Assembly (NCBI GenBank): GCA_023409435.1
Contig: JAEYHP010000156.1
Coordinates: forward strand, 1 to 64,000
Direction: 5' to 3'
From: Bacillota bacterium
GTDB taxonomy: Bacteria > Bacillota > Clostridia > Christensenellales > CAG-138
DNA: 64,000 bases
Below are positions 8,844 through 17,440 of this stretch, in pieces. The notes beneath the pieces were generated by a model that saw nothing but the letters and a program-made list of their open reading frames with translations, did not search any database and was not told the DNA's origin. The position numbers were made by a program, and so were the translations under genes. Positions within the stretch are counted from its first letter, which is position 1. Each line of letters opens with the position of its first letter.

Positions 8844-9889
8844 GGCTGCCTCTTGTACGCGTCCACCGCAATATCCGCAAATGTGGCCGCGTTCTTGTAG
8901 ACCTCCGCCGCCATATCAAGAAGCGGGAACAGCGCCGCAGCGCCCGTGCCCTCGCCAAGCCGCAGTTCCGCGTGGAGAATGGGCTCCATTCCGAGCGTCT
9001 TACAGATCAACCGCGCGGCAGGCTCGGCGCTGATATGGGAAGGAATGATATAATCGCGAACCAAGGGATTGAGCGTTACGGCAATGAGCGCCGCCACAGC
9101 GGAGATCACGCCGTCCATCACGACGGGTACGCGATACAGCGCGCCGCCCAGGAAAGCGCCCGCCATAGCGGCGATATCAAGACCGCCCACCTTGGTAAGC
9201 ACATCTAAAGGGTCGCTTGCGTCGGGCATGTTTACGCGGATGGCTTCCGCGATCGCGGCGCGCTTGCGCAAAAGCCCTTCGTCGTCGAGCCCCGCGCCGC
9301 GCCCCGTGACCGTCTCCACGGGCACAGAAAGCAAGACGCTCGCCATGGCGCTCGCGGTGGTGGTGTTGCCAATGCCTGTTTCGCCCGTGGCGATAAGTTT
9401 ATAGCCCTGCTCTTTCTTCTCTTTGACCAATGCTACGCCAAGCTCGATCGCATCTATAGCCGTTTCGCGCGCCATGGCGGGGCCTTTTGTGATGTCATCC
9501 GTGCCAAAAGCGAGCTTGCGGTTCAAAAGACCATCCACGGTATCCACCATGCCCACATCCACTGGGAATATCTCCGCGCCGCAGGCCTTTGCCATAACGC
9601 ATACGCCCGATCTTCCGTTTGCGAGCATCCGCGCGATAGCGGTCGTGACTTCGTGCCCGCTTTGCGATACCCCCTGCGCCGTTACGCCGTTATCCGCGCA
9701 AAACACCAGGACGCATTTTTTTGCGATATCGATCTCAGCGCTGCCGTAAACGGCGGCAATTTGCGCGAGCAAAGTTTCGAGCTTCCCGAGGCTTCCCACG
9801 GGCTTTGCCACCTGGTCAAAACGGGCGATGCAGGCGTCGTAGGTTGCCTCATCCACGGGGGATATGGCTTTGAGCATGTCTTTGAGCAT
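8837..9889 (-). CDS. cobT: Nicotinate-nucleotide:benzimidazole phosphoribosyltransferase CobT
   Basis: A 350-residue enzyme that makes alpha-ribazole 5'-phosphate, activating the lower ligand base. Typical blocks: VFCADNGVTAQGVSQSGHEVT, GETGIGNTTTASAMAS, and the LRLGEGTGAAALFPLLDMA motif with the catalytic glutamate. The first ATG (9889) follows AAAGG; a second lies 12 bases on. Either way the gene begins inside the end of cbiA, with about 41 bp overlap, the longest in the operon. No genes for making 5,6-dimethylbenzimidazole are visible in the window. Confidence 0.95.
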   Translation of the reverse strand: MLKDMLKAISPVDEATYDACIARFDQVAKPVGSLGKLETLLAQIAAVYGSAEIDIAKKCVLVFCADNGVTAQGVSQSGHEVTTAIARMLANGRSGVCVMAKACGAEIFPVDVGMVDTVDGLLNRKLAFGTDDITKGPAMARETAIDAIELGVALVKEKKEQGYKLIATGETGIGNTTTASAMASVLLSVPVETVTGRGAGLDDEGLLRKRAAIAEAIRVNMPDASDPLDVLTKVGGLDIAAMAGAFLGGALYRVPVVMDGVISAVAALIAVTLNPLVRDYIIPSHISAEPAARLICKTLGMEPILHAELRLGEGTGAAALFPLLDMAAEVYKNAATFADIAVDAYKRQPC

Positions 9890-11201
9890 AGTCGTTTGCC
9901 TTTCTTACAAATCGTTCCGCGAAGCTTGCGTTCGCGGGAAAATACAGATGCGGAAAGCCCGCGTACAGGCTTTCGGACGCGTGGATGCAGTCCCACGCGC
10001 GTCCGTTTGGCTTTTGAGCGGTGAAAGCATCGCCGCAGGAGGAGCTCTCATAGTAATGGAACTCATGCGCGCGGATGCTTTCGCCCGCCTCGCACAGGAG
10101 GTTGTCCTTTTTCGCGGTCAGCGTCGCATAGCCGAAACGATGCAGCTTCTCGGTTTTATATGCCTTTGCGTGGATCGTGCCCGCCATGGGGAAGCCGTCG
10201 AGCGAATCATGTAAATAGAGGAACCCGCCGCACTCCGCGAGCGTGGGAAGACCGTCTTCCACAGCGGTTTTTATGGCGCGGCGCATGGCGGCGTTTTCCG
10301 CCAATGCCACGAGATGAAGCTCAGGGTAGCCGCCTGGCAAGTACAAGGCGCCGATGTTTTTGGGCAAAGCCGTATCGCTTAAGGGGCTGAAGAAGCAAAG
10401 CTCACACCCGAGGGCGCAAAGAAGCTCTAAATTTTCCTCATAGAGGAAGCAAAACGCGCTGTCCCGCGCCACGGCCACGCGCACGTTCGCGATGGGGCTG
10501 ATTTTCTGTGCCCTCTTATGAAGCGCAGGCGCAGATGCGGCAAGCGCAAGTGCGCCGTCGATATCGATATGCCTCTGCGCAAGCGCGCCTAGTGCGCGAA
10601 GTTTCTCCTGCAAATCATCGATTTCGCCCGCCGTAACAAGCCCCAGGTGGCGGCTGCCGATGGAAAGCTCCTTTTCATACGGCAAAAAACCTAAGGGCGC
10701 AACGCCAGCGTCCATGGCAATCTGTTTTAAGCCCTCATAATGCCCCTGGGACACGCCGTTGAAGATGACGCCGCGCACGTTGCTTTGGCGCTTGAAGTCC
10801 TGAAAGCCGCGAAGGAGCGCGCCCGCCGAGGCATACATACCTTTCGCGTTTATCACGAGGATCACGGGGGTTTCGGTATCCCGCGCCACGTCGTAGGTGC
10901 TGAACGCGCCCTCCGGGCCCACACCGTCATAATAGCCCATCACGCCCTCAATTATGGAGAGCTTGCTGTCTTGCTCTGCGAGCGCGGCGCGAAGCTGCCC
11001 GTCCGTGCAAAAAAACGGGTCGAGGTTGCGGCTAAAAACCCCCAGCGCCGCGCGGTGAAACATGGGGTCGATGTAGTCCGGCCCGCATTTGAACGCGGCG
11101 AGGGAAAGTCCCCGCGCCTTAAGCGCACTTAGCAGCGCCAAAGTTGCGGTGGTCTTGCCGCAGCCCGAATGCGTGCCCGCGATCAGAATACGGCCGTTCA
11201 T
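9849..11201 (-). CDS. cbiA: Cobyrinate a,c-diamide synthase CbiA
   Basis: A 450-residue glutamine amidotransferase that amidates carboxylates a and c of cobyrinate. N-terminal ATPase domain with GTHSGCGKTTATLAL at residues 9-23 and KCGPDYIDPMFH; C-terminal glutaminase-like domain with LYLPGGYPELHL and nucleophile cysteine in LAECGGFLYLHDS. Full length. Overlaps cbiET by 4 bp (ATGA). Confidence 0.96.
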   Translation of the reverse strand: MNGRILIAGTHSGCGKTTATLALLSALKARGLSLAAFKCGPDYIDPMFHRAALGVFSRNLDPFFCTDGQLRAALAEQDSKLSIIEGVMGYYDGVGPEGAFSTYDVARDTETPVILVINAKGMYASAGALLRGFQDFKRQSNVRGVIFNGVSQGHYEGLKQIAMDAGVAPLGFLPYEKELSIGSRHLGLVTAGEIDDLQEKLRALGALAQRHIDIDGALALAASAPALHKRAQKISPIANVRVAVARDSAFCFLYEENLELLCALGCELCFFSPLSDTALPKNIGALYLPGGYPELHLVALAENAAMRRAIKTAVEDGLPTLAECGGFLYLHDSLDGFPMAGTIHAKAYKTEKLHRFGYATLTAKKDNLLCEAGESIRAHEFHYYESSSCGDAFTAQKPNGRAWDCIHASESLYAGFPHLYFPANASFAERFVRKANDYAQRHAQSHIPRG

Positions 11202-12385
11202 TGTTCCCCTCCGCCCGAAACGATAAACACGGGATTCTGCGCCAGCATCATATGTAAGCCGCCCGCGGGCTTTGCCCGCGCGGCGTTAAGCTGTACGATC
11301 TCAGGCATGACGCCGTGCGCCTTGAACGCCTCGACCGCAGCATGCAAGGTTTCCAAGGCGATGGCGTTTACTATAATCCGCGCAAGAGGGCTTTTCGATA
11401 AAATCGCCGCAAAAATATCCCCCATCGCGCCGCCGCTCCCGCCGATGAACGCAGCGTCGAGCGGCGGCAGGGAAAGAAGCGCCCCGGGCGCGCTGCCCAG
11501 CACCGGCGTCACGTTGCCGATATGGAAGCGCTTGCAATTTTCCACAATCAGCGAAACGGCTTCCTCGCTTTTATCCACGGCGTAAACATGGCCTTCATAG
11601 GCGGCAAGCGCCATTTCCACCGTGATGGAACCCGTGCCCGCGCCGATGTCGCAGCATACCGCATCGGGAGAAAGCACGAGGCGGCTTAGGCTCACGGCGC
11701 GCACCTCGGACTTCGTCATAGGCGCCGTGCCGCGGATGAATTCCTCGTCGGGGATGCCAAAGCGGATGCGCGCGTCGGCGTCCGGGTTTTCGATGAGCAG
11801 CACCGACAGCTTGCCGACGGGCGCTTTTACAAGCTCGTTTACCGGCAGCGTAAAAATGCGCTCGTTTTCTGCGCCGAGGTTTTCGCCCACAGTCACCGTC
11901 AGACCGCCGAGGCCCGCATCCGTAAGCCCCTTTGCAAGCGCGTCCGCATTGCCGCCCGTGAGCGCAAATGTCCGGCGATTGCGGCGCACGGTATCCGTAA
12001 GGTTCGTCCCCCTGCCGTGGCAGCTTAAAAGCGCCGCGCCTTGCCAGGGACGCTTGATTTTTGCGAAGAAATACGAAACGGAGGAAATACCGGGGATGAG
12101 CCTCACTTCGTATCCGGAAAGCGTTTCGGCAAGCCCGTCCGCCGCGCTGTAAAAGCCTGTATCGCCCGAAACCAGCACGGCAAAGCACTGCATGCCGCTT
12201 TCGCCAAGAAGCGCCCTTATCTTCTCCGGCTCGTATACCGCATACGAAGGTTTATCCAAACGGGAAAACGCCGAAAGCATGCGCGGCGCGCCCAAAAGGA
12301 CTTCCGCCTGCTCGATCGCGTGCAGGCCCTCGCCTGTTACGGTATCCGCACCCATGCCGACGCCTATGATTGCTACACTTTTCAT
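11198..12385 (-). CDS. cbiET: CbiE-CbiT fusion, cobalt-precorrin-7 C5/C15 methyltransferase-decarboxylase
   Basis: A 395-residue protein in which CbiE (about residues 1-200, starting VAIIGVGMGADTVT) is joined to CbiT (about 200-395). Together they methylate C5 and C15 and decarboxylate the C12 acetate. The CbiT half shows the SAM-binding DIGAGTGSITVEMA motif and AFIGGSGGAMGDIF. This fusion equals CobL of aerobic pathways and also occurs in Clostridia. Overlaps cbiJ and cbiA by 4 bp each. Confidence 0.94.
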   Translation of the reverse strand: MKSVAIIGVGMGADTVTGEGLHAIEQAEVLLGAPRMLSAFSRLDKPSYAVYEPEKIRALLGESGMQCFAVLVSGDTGFYSAADGLAETLSGYEVRLIPGISSVSYFFAKIKRPWQGAALLSCHGRGTNLTDTVRRNRRTFALTGGNADALAKGLTDAGLGGLTVTVGENLGAENERIFTLPVNELVKAPVGKLSVLLIENPDADARIRFGIPDEEFIRGTAPMTKSEVRAVSLSRLVLSPDAVCCDIGAGTGSITVEMALAAYEGHVYAVDKSEEAVSLIVENCKRFHIGNVTPVLGSAPGALLSLPPLDAAFIGGSGGAMGDIFAAILSKSPLARIIVNAIALETLHAAVEAFKAHGVMPEIVQLNAARAKPAGGLHMMLAQNPVFIVSGGGEQ

Positions 12386-13134
12386 AGCCCGCCGCCTCCG
12401 ATCTTTCGTTTTGCTTCCTCCAGGGTAAGCCCAGCTTCCTCATCGGGGCGCTCTAATACTGCCACGATCATGCCGCAGGCGCGCGCCGCCGCGAGTTTTT
12501 CCAAAAAGCCACCCGGCGTGCCCGATTCCTTGGTAATGAGGATACTTGCCTTTGCCGCGCGGAACATGGCGGCGTTGAGTTCCTTAGAAAACGGTCCCTG
12601 CATACAGATGATGTGTTTTGCGGGGAAGCCCGCCTCGACGCAGGCATTGAGCCCTTCCGCAAAGGGTAAAATACGGAGCCAGACGCGGCGTTCAAAGCCC
12701 GTTACGGCGGTAAGAGCATGCGCCTCCTTCGCCCCAAGGCCGGAGAATATTACACCGTCGGTCGTGTTGAGCCATGCAATCAGCGCGTCCATCGTAGGGA
12801 ATGTCACAAACCCATCCTCCGCGGCGCTTTCCCGCCTTACACGAAGGTACGCGGTATTTGCGTTTTCGCAGGCGGCGCGGATGTTTCGGCTCACCGCATC
12901 CGCGTAGGGGTGTGTGGCGTCCATAACAAGGCGCGGCCCGTGTTCCCTGATAAGCGCGGCCATGGCGCCTTCGTCGAGCCGCCCCGTATGGACAGTTACG
13001 CTGCCGCCTGTATTAAGAAGCGATTCCCCGTATTCCGTGGCGACGCATATGAGCGCGGAAATGCTCCTGGCTTTCAGGAGCGCCGCAAGCTCCCTTCCCT
13101 CGCTCGTGCCGCCGAACAAAAGAATCTCAGCCAA
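12382..13134 (-). CDS. cbiJ: Cobalt-precorrin-6A reductase CbiJ
   Basis: A 250-residue NAD(P)H-dependent reductase of the CbiJ/CobK family. Seen: the nucleotide-binding ILLFGGTSEGRELA at the N terminus, MDATHPYADAVSRNI, the IFSGLGAKEA region and a C-terminal ITKESGTPGGFLEKLAAA motif. Overlaps cbiH by 8 bp. Confidence 0.94.
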   Translation of the reverse strand: MAEILLFGGTSEGRELAALLKARSISALICVATEYGESLLNTGGSVTVHTGRLDEGAMAALIREHGPRLVMDATHPYADAVSRNIRAACENANTAYLRVRRESAAEDGFVTFPTMDALIAWLNTTDGVIFSGLGAKEAHALTAVTGFERRVWLRILPFAEGLNACVEAGFPAKHIICMQGPFSKELNAAMFRAAKASILITKESGTPGGFLEKLAAARACGMIVAVLERPDEEAGLTLEEAKRKIGGGGL

Positions 13135-13858
13135 GGCAGTACCCCCTCGGCGTCACCATTTTGCCCGCAATCTCCCGTGTTTGCGCGTTGCCGACAAACA
13201 CGGTGGTGAACATATCGACCACAACGCCCCGAAGCTCATGCAAGGTCATAAGCGCCTTGCTTTCGCCCTCACGCCCAATGTTTTGCGCGATGCCGCACAG
13301 CGTATCGGGCGATTTGTATTGCAGAAGGATGTCGCAGGCCCTTTGTAAATAATCCGCCCGTTTTTTGCTGGACGGGTTGTAGAGCGCAACGCAAAAATCC
13401 CCCATGGAGGCGCAGCATAGGCGCTTTTCGATCAACTCCCAGGGAGTGAGGATGTCGGAAAGGCTGATCACGGCAAAGTCGTGTGTCAGCGGCGCGCCCA
13501 AAAGCCCTGCGCCCGCGAGCGCTGCCGTAACGCCGGGGACAATCTCTATTTCCACGTTCGGGTATTCCTCGGAGAGTTCCAAAACAAGCCCCGCCATGCC
13601 ATATACGCCCGCGTCGCCGCTGCATACGACCGCTACGGTCTGCCCCTCATCCGCGAGCGCGAGCGCATGCCGGCAGCGTTCCACTTCGCCGAGCATGGGC
13701 GTCGCGAAAATAGTTTTTTTAGGATAGAGGGGCTTCACCAGCTCGATATACTTCGTGTAGCCCACCACGATATCCACCCGTTCTATGGCGGCGCGGCAGG
13801 CATATGTCATGCCTTCGGCGTTTCCCGGGCCAAGTCCGACGACAAATACCTTGCTCAT
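13127..13858 (-). CDS. cbiH: Cobalt-precorrin-3 C17-methyltransferase CbiH
   Basis: A 243-residue tetrapyrrole methylase that methylates C17 and contracts the ring. Family marks: VVGLGPGNAEGMTYACRAAIE at the N terminus, VGYTKYIELV, VCSGDAGVYGMAGL, and IVPGVTAALAGAGLLGAPLTHDFAVISLSD. No extra ferredoxin-like domain is present. Overlaps cbiG by 4 bp. Confidence 0.95.
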   Translation of the reverse strand: MSKVFVVGLGPGNAEGMTYACRAAIERVDIVVGYTKYIELVKPLYPKKTIFATPMLGEVERCRHALALADEGQTVAVVCSGDAGVYGMAGLVLELSEEYPNVEIEIVPGVTAALAGAGLLGAPLTHDFAVISLSDILTPWELIEKRLCCASMGDFCVALYNPSSKKRADYLQRACDILLQYKSPDTLCGIAQNIGREGESKALMTLHELRGVVVDMFTTVFVGNAQTREIAGKMVTPRGYCLG

Positions 13859-14874
13859 TCCGTTTTCCCCCCCTCGTTGAACCGCAGAACATACGGCTCT
13901 ACGGCGAGCGCCATGGTGACGCCGTGCCCCACGTCCTTTTGCGTGAGCAGCTTACCGCCTACTCCGCTCCCCAGTACGGCGCTCCGCTCGCATACGTTGT
14001 CCACACCCGTTACGGACTTTACAAATGCGGAGCCCCTGAATTTGCCGGGAACGTCCGCGAGCTCCTTCGCTGAAAACGTGCGGTAAGGCAGCGCGTGGCG
14101 GAGGCAAAAATCCAAAAGCCCCGGTTCGTTCGCCTTCAGATCGATGCTGCATACCCGCTTGACGGCTGCGGGATGGCAGCTGGCTTTGGCGAGCGTCAGC
14201 GAAAATGCGTTCTCGATGGTTTCTGCGTCGGTATCCCTTTTGCAGCCCACGCCGAGCGTGACGACGGGCGGCACAAGCCGCAGCGCCTCCGCATTGCCGC
14301 GCGTGCGGTAGGTCACGAGGATGTCGCCCGAATCTTCTGTCAGCTCGATTCCTTTAGGCAGCTCGCCCGCCACGGGGAATTTGCTTTTGAGCCTGATCGT
14401 TTCCCCCGCGAGCAGACGCGAGGACACCCACTTGATGCGCTCGGGATTCATGATCGCAAGCCCCTGCTTCTTGGCCCAGGTATCCACGGCAAAAACGCCG
14501 TGAAGGTCGGTCGCGGTGGTAACGACGGGGATGGCGTCAAGAATCCTAGCAACCTCCACCGCCAATTCGTTCGCCCCGCCTAAATGCCCCGAAAGGAGCG
14601 AAATGCTGTAGGTTTTAAGCTCGTCCACCACGACCACAGCGGGGTCTGTGGTCTTACTTTTGAGATAGGGCGCTATGGCACGCACCGCTAGACCTGCCGA
14701 GCCAATGAAAACAAGCGCCTCATCCGACACAAAATGCAGTTCCGCCCAAGCCGCGAGTCCGCCGTTCTTACAGTGCGTTACGCTTGCATCGTCGGCCTTG
14801 GCCGTAAAATATTCCATCAGCCTTTCGCCAAGCGCCAAGCCTGTTTCGCTGAACGCCAATATGCCGACCTTCAT
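13855..14874 (-). CDS. cbiG: Cobalt-precorrin-5A hydrolase CbiG
   Basis: A 339-residue protein that opens the delta-lactone and releases the extruded C2 unit as acetaldehyde. Three parts fit the family: an N-terminal domain ending in SLLSGHLGGANELA, a middle linker, and a C-terminal domain starting VTLGVGCKRDTDAETIENA with SIDLKANEPGLLDF. Overlaps cbiF by 4 bp. Confidence 0.94.
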   Translation of the reverse strand: MKVGILAFSETGLALGERLMEYFTAKADDASVTHCKNGGLAAWAELHFVSDEALVFIGSAGLAVRAIAPYLKSKTTDPAVVVVDELKTYSISLLSGHLGGANELAVEVARILDAIPVVTTATDLHGVFAVDTWAKKQGLAIMNPERIKWVSSRLLAGETIRLKSKFPVAGELPKGIELTEDSGDILVTYRTRGNAEALRLVPPVVTLGVGCKRDTDAETIENAFSLTLAKASCHPAAVKRVCSIDLKANEPGLLDFCLRHALPYRTFSAKELADVPGKFRGSAFVKSVTGVDNVCERSAVLGSGVGGKLLTQKDVGHGVTMALAVEPYVLRFNEGGKTE

Positions 14875-15629
14875 CGTTCCACCCCCTGCCGAAAGGAAGT
14901 GGTGAAGGCGGGATCGTAGAGCTTAGAGAGCTCGTAATCGCCGCCCAGGAAGCCTCCCACCGTAATGAGCGCATGGTTTGAAATGCCGCTTTCCGCGGCC
15001 TTCGTATGGAGCGTGCCTACGGTGCAGCGTACTATTTTTTCCTCCGGCCAGCTTGCCTTGTAGACAATGGCGGCAGGCGTTTCCAACTCATAGCCGCCCG
15101 CAAGAAGCTCCGCCTGCAGGTCTTCCGTCAGCCCCGCGCTCAAAAAAATCACCATGGTGGCGCGGTGCGCGGCAAAACTTTTGATGCTTTCCCGCTCCGG
15201 CACGGGTGTCTTCCCCGCCACGCGGGTGATGATGACGCTTTGGCTCACGGCGGGCAATGTGTACTCGGCTTTAAGCGCCGCCGCAGCGCCGCAAAAGCTC
15301 GATACGCCAGGGCAGACCTCATAGGGGATTTTGTGCGCGTCGAGCCTGTCCATCTGCTCGCGTATCGCGCCGTATATAGAAGGGTCGCCCGTGTGGAGCC
15401 GCACGGTCAGGCCGCCGCTTTCTTCCATGCGCTCCATCACTTCGATCACCTCGTCGAGCGTCATCTCGGCGCTGTTGAAGGTTTCGCAATTCGGCTTTGC
15501 GTAGTCTAAAAGGGCCGGGCTTACGAGCGAGCCCGCGTAGATGATGGCGTCGGCTTTTTTTAAGAGCTCCGCGCCCCGCACGGTGATGAGGTCCGCCGCG
15601 CCGCAGCCCGCCCCCACGAAGTGGATCAT
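14871..15629 (-). CDS. cbiF: Cobalt-precorrin-4 C11-methyltransferase CbiF
   Basis: A 252-residue tetrapyrrole methylase. Typical: IHFVGAGCGAADLITVRGAELL at the N terminus, IYAGSLVSPALLDYA, RLHTGDPSIYGAIREQMDRLD and PGVSSFCGAAAALKAEYTLP. The open frame continues upstream inside cbiD, but the ATG at 15629 puts the SAM loop at residue 6 and gives a 4-bp ATGA overlap with the cbiD stop. Confidence 0.95.
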   Translation of the reverse strand: MIHFVGAGCGAADLITVRGAELLKKADAIIYAGSLVSPALLDYAKPNCETFNSAEMTLDEVIEVMERMEESGGLTVRLHTGDPSIYGAIREQMDRLDAHKIPYEVCPGVSSFCGAAAALKAEYTLPAVSQSVIITRVAGKTPVPERESIKSFAAHRATMVIFLSAGLTEDLQAELLAGGYELETPAAIVYKASWPEEKIVRCTVGTLHTKAAESGISNHALITVGGFLGGDYELSKLYDPAFTTSFRQGVER

Positions 15630-16768
15630 GTGTCTTCCCTCCAAAGGCGCAATGAGCGCTCGGCGTTTTCGCTCTGCGCCAAAATGCCGCCGAGACCCTC
15701 CGCGTTCGTAAAGCAAAGGTAACCGATCTCTATGCCCTCGGGCACACGCCGCTTCAGGCAGGCGTCGATGCGCGCGCCCAGAATTTCCATGGTTCCTTCT
15801 AAAAGCCCCGCACCGTAAAGGAGCGCAAGCGCCGCATCCGCCGTGACGCAATCTGCGATCTCCTTCAAAAGCGCAAGCTCTGCACCCGCGTCGAGCGCGC
15901 AGGCAAGAAGCGTTTCCATACGCCCGTCCCCGTTTACGGAATGGGTGTTCGTTATGCCTAGCCCAAGCTTCACGAGCTTGCCGATGTGCCCGATCAGAAG
16001 GATGCTCGTAAAGCCCTGTTCTACGGCGGCGTCAATGGCATCCCCGATAAAATTCGAGCAGGCGACATGCGCGCCCATGGAAAGCCCAAGCCCCGTTGCG
16101 GCGAAGGTTCCCCCGTAATTGCCGGGTGTAAGGAGAACATTCTTGATACCTGAGGCCGCAAGCTGGCAAAGCTCCAGCCGTATGGTGTCGATAAGCGCGG
16201 CATGGCTCTTGGGCTCTACGATGCCCGTCGTACCGATGATGGATATACCGCCTTCAATCCCCATGCGCGGGTTGAAGGTACGTTTACTTAGCTCGCCGCC
16301 GCCCGGCACAAAAATACAAACGCAAACGCCGCCCGCATAGCCGTGTTCCTCGCAAACGGCTCCCACGGCCTCCGTGATCATCCGGCGCGGGGTGGAGTTG
16401 ATCGCGGCTTCACCCACAGGCTGGTCGAGGCCGGGCTTTGTGACGCGGCCTACGCCCTCGCCGCCTTCGATGCAAATGCCCGCGGCGCTTTTTTCGACCT
16501 GCGCGTATACGAGAATGCCGTTTGTCACATCGGGATCGTCGCCACTGTCCTTTTTTATGGCGCAGCGAGCGAAATTCGGGCCGAACTGCGCGTCAAGCAC
16601 GTCGAACGTAAGCAATATCCCTTTGGGCGTGGGGAGTGAAACGGTCGGTACATGCTCACCCGTTAAGAGCATGGCCGTTGCAGCCTTTGCCGCGGCCGCG
16701 GCGCAGGCGCCCGTCGTATAGCCACAGCGAAGGAGCTTTCCATCCACATTTTTGCGCAATAATTCCAT
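15626..16768 (-). CDS. cbiD: Cobalt-precorrin-5B C1-methyltransferase CbiD
   Basis: A 380-residue protein that methylates C1 in the anaerobic pathway, marking this route as oxygen-independent. Seen: RCGYTTGACAAAAAKAA near the N terminus, VTKPGLDQPVGEAAIN, and ISIIGTTGIVEPKSH. First gene of the 15-gene operon. The ATG at 16768 is preferred to an in-frame TTG at 16771, which lies in the T-run of the leader hairpin. Its Shine-Dalgarno GGAGG is part of that hairpin's 3' arm, so termination and start-site masking use the same structure. Confidence 0.94.
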   Translation of the reverse strand: MELLRKNVDGKLLRCGYTTGACAAAAAKAATAMLLTGEHVPTVSLPTPKGILLTFDVLDAQFGPNFARCAIKKDSGDDPDVTNGILVYAQVEKSAAGICIEGGEGVGRVTKPGLDQPVGEAAINSTPRRMITEAVGAVCEEHGYAGGVCVCIFVPGGGELSKRTFNPRMGIEGGISIIGTTGIVEPKSHAALIDTIRLELCQLAASGIKNVLLTPGNYGGTFAATGLGLSMGAHVACSNFIGDAIDAAVEQGFTSILLIGHIGKLVKLGLGITNTHSVNGDGRMETLLACALDAGAELALLKEIADCVTADAALALLYGAGLLEGTMEILGARIDACLKRRVPEGIEIGYLCFTNAEGLGGILAQSENAERSLRLWREDT

Positions 16769-16774
16769 CAAAAA

Positions 16775-16800
16775 AGCCTCCGGCTATAAGACCGAAGGCT
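16775..16800 (-). terminator. Leader terminator that also holds the cbiD Shine-Dalgarno
   Basis: Read on the minus strand, AGCCTTCGG pairs with CCGGAGGCT (one wobble), followed by six T and then the cbiD start. The 3' arm contains GGAGG eight bases before the ATG. When folded, the hairpin can both end transcription and hide the ribosome site. The 5' arm can instead pair with an upstream segment at 16837-16844 (see findings). Confidence 0.8.
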
Positions 16801-16836
16801 AGTTCAAGAAAAGACGGAACCCATCTTAAACCATAT

Positions 16837-16975
16837 CCTTCGGTGTCCGCAAAGGAATATGTATTGCTTTCCCAATGGAATCTTGAATTCCAGAGGGGAG
16901 CAATCCTGTGGCGATCCGGCTGTAACGGTAACGTACTTGCGAGGGAATTCCACCCTGCTTCTCCACTCAATTGTA
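16837..16975 (-). promoter_or_regulatory. Probable cobalamin riboswitch of the cbiD operon
   Basis: On the minus strand the leader contains a GGTGGAATTCC element, then CCGTTACAGCC and a B12-box-like AGCCGGATCGCCACAGG, ahead of a cobalamin operon and an attenuator hairpin. These match the order of elements in cobalamin riboswitches, but the sequence is not the classic type seen at 17080-17245, so it may be a variant subclass. The 3' end (16837-16860) forms a CATATTCCTT/AAGGATATG hairpin likely to be part of the switch. Confidence 0.65.
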
Positions 16976-16980
16976 ACTTT

Positions 16981-17010
16981 ATCTTACCGCCGTTTCAGGG
17001 ACTCTGTCAA
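16981..17010 (-). promoter_or_regulatory. Promoter of the cobalamin synthesis operon
   Basis: On the minus strand, -35 TTGACA (17010-17005), an 18-base spacer and -10 TAAGAT (16986-16981), just upstream of the riboswitch. It is back to back with the promoter of the cbiK operon. Confidence 0.6.
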
Positions 17011-17031
17011 GGCCGCCTGCCCCATATATAC

Positions 17032-17061
17032 TTGACACTATTAAGCCCGCGGTGATATGCT
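17032..17061 (+). promoter_or_regulatory. Promoter of the cbiK operon
   Basis: -35 TTGACA at 17032-17037, 18-base spacer, -10 TATGCT at 17056-17061; the riboswitch begins shortly after the expected start of transcription. Confidence 0.65.
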
Positions 17062-17079
17062 TTGCGTGAAAAATGAATA

Positions 17080-17245
17080 TCGGGAACAGGTCATGGAAGT
17101 TGGGTGAAAATCCCGCGCAAGGCCGTTGCTGTAATTTGCCGAAGGGTTCGGGCATATGTCACTGAGGGAATTCCCTCGGGAAGGCGCCCGAAAACCGCGC
17201 GCCCTGTTAGGGCGCAGGCGATAAGCCAGAATACTTGCCTGTATC
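17080..17245 (+). promoter_or_regulatory. Cobalamin riboswitch of the cbiK operon
   Basis: Textbook element order: GGGTGAAAATCCC (17101-17113), GCCGTTGCTGTAA, GTCACTG (17158-17164), and the B12 box GATAAGCCAGAATACTTGCC (17220-17239). A following rho-independent terminator at 17347-17374 completes the off-switch. High cobalamin would stop expression of the downstream chelatase and ABC importer genes. Confidence 0.93.
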
Positions 17246-17346
17246 CCTGCCGCATGGAATGCGGCGTGTTCGGCTCTGCGGACCTCCGGAGCAATGGATA
17301 TCGGCACAATCGTCTTTGGCGTATTCTCCATGTGTGCCTTTTTCAT

Positions 17347-17374
17347 GCCCGTTCGCAGTGCGAACGGGCTTTTT
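17347..17374 (+). terminator. Riboswitch-controlled terminator before cbiK
   Basis: Perfect arms GCCCGTTCGC and GCGAACGGGC with a two- to four-base loop, followed by TTTTTG. It lies between the riboswitch and the cbiK start, 67 bases before the ATG, so it is the expression platform. Confidence 0.9.
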
Positions 17375-17440
17375 GTATTGTCCGCCCATACGCGGTTCCC
17401 GTGTGGGCGATGGCAAATAAACAATATGGAGGAAAAACAA

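Noticed and set aside
17294..17440. Upstream extension of the cbiK reading frame
   Set aside because: It would be read through the riboswitch terminator and has no ribosome site or signal peptide; the ATG at 17441 with GGAGG and a lipobox fits.
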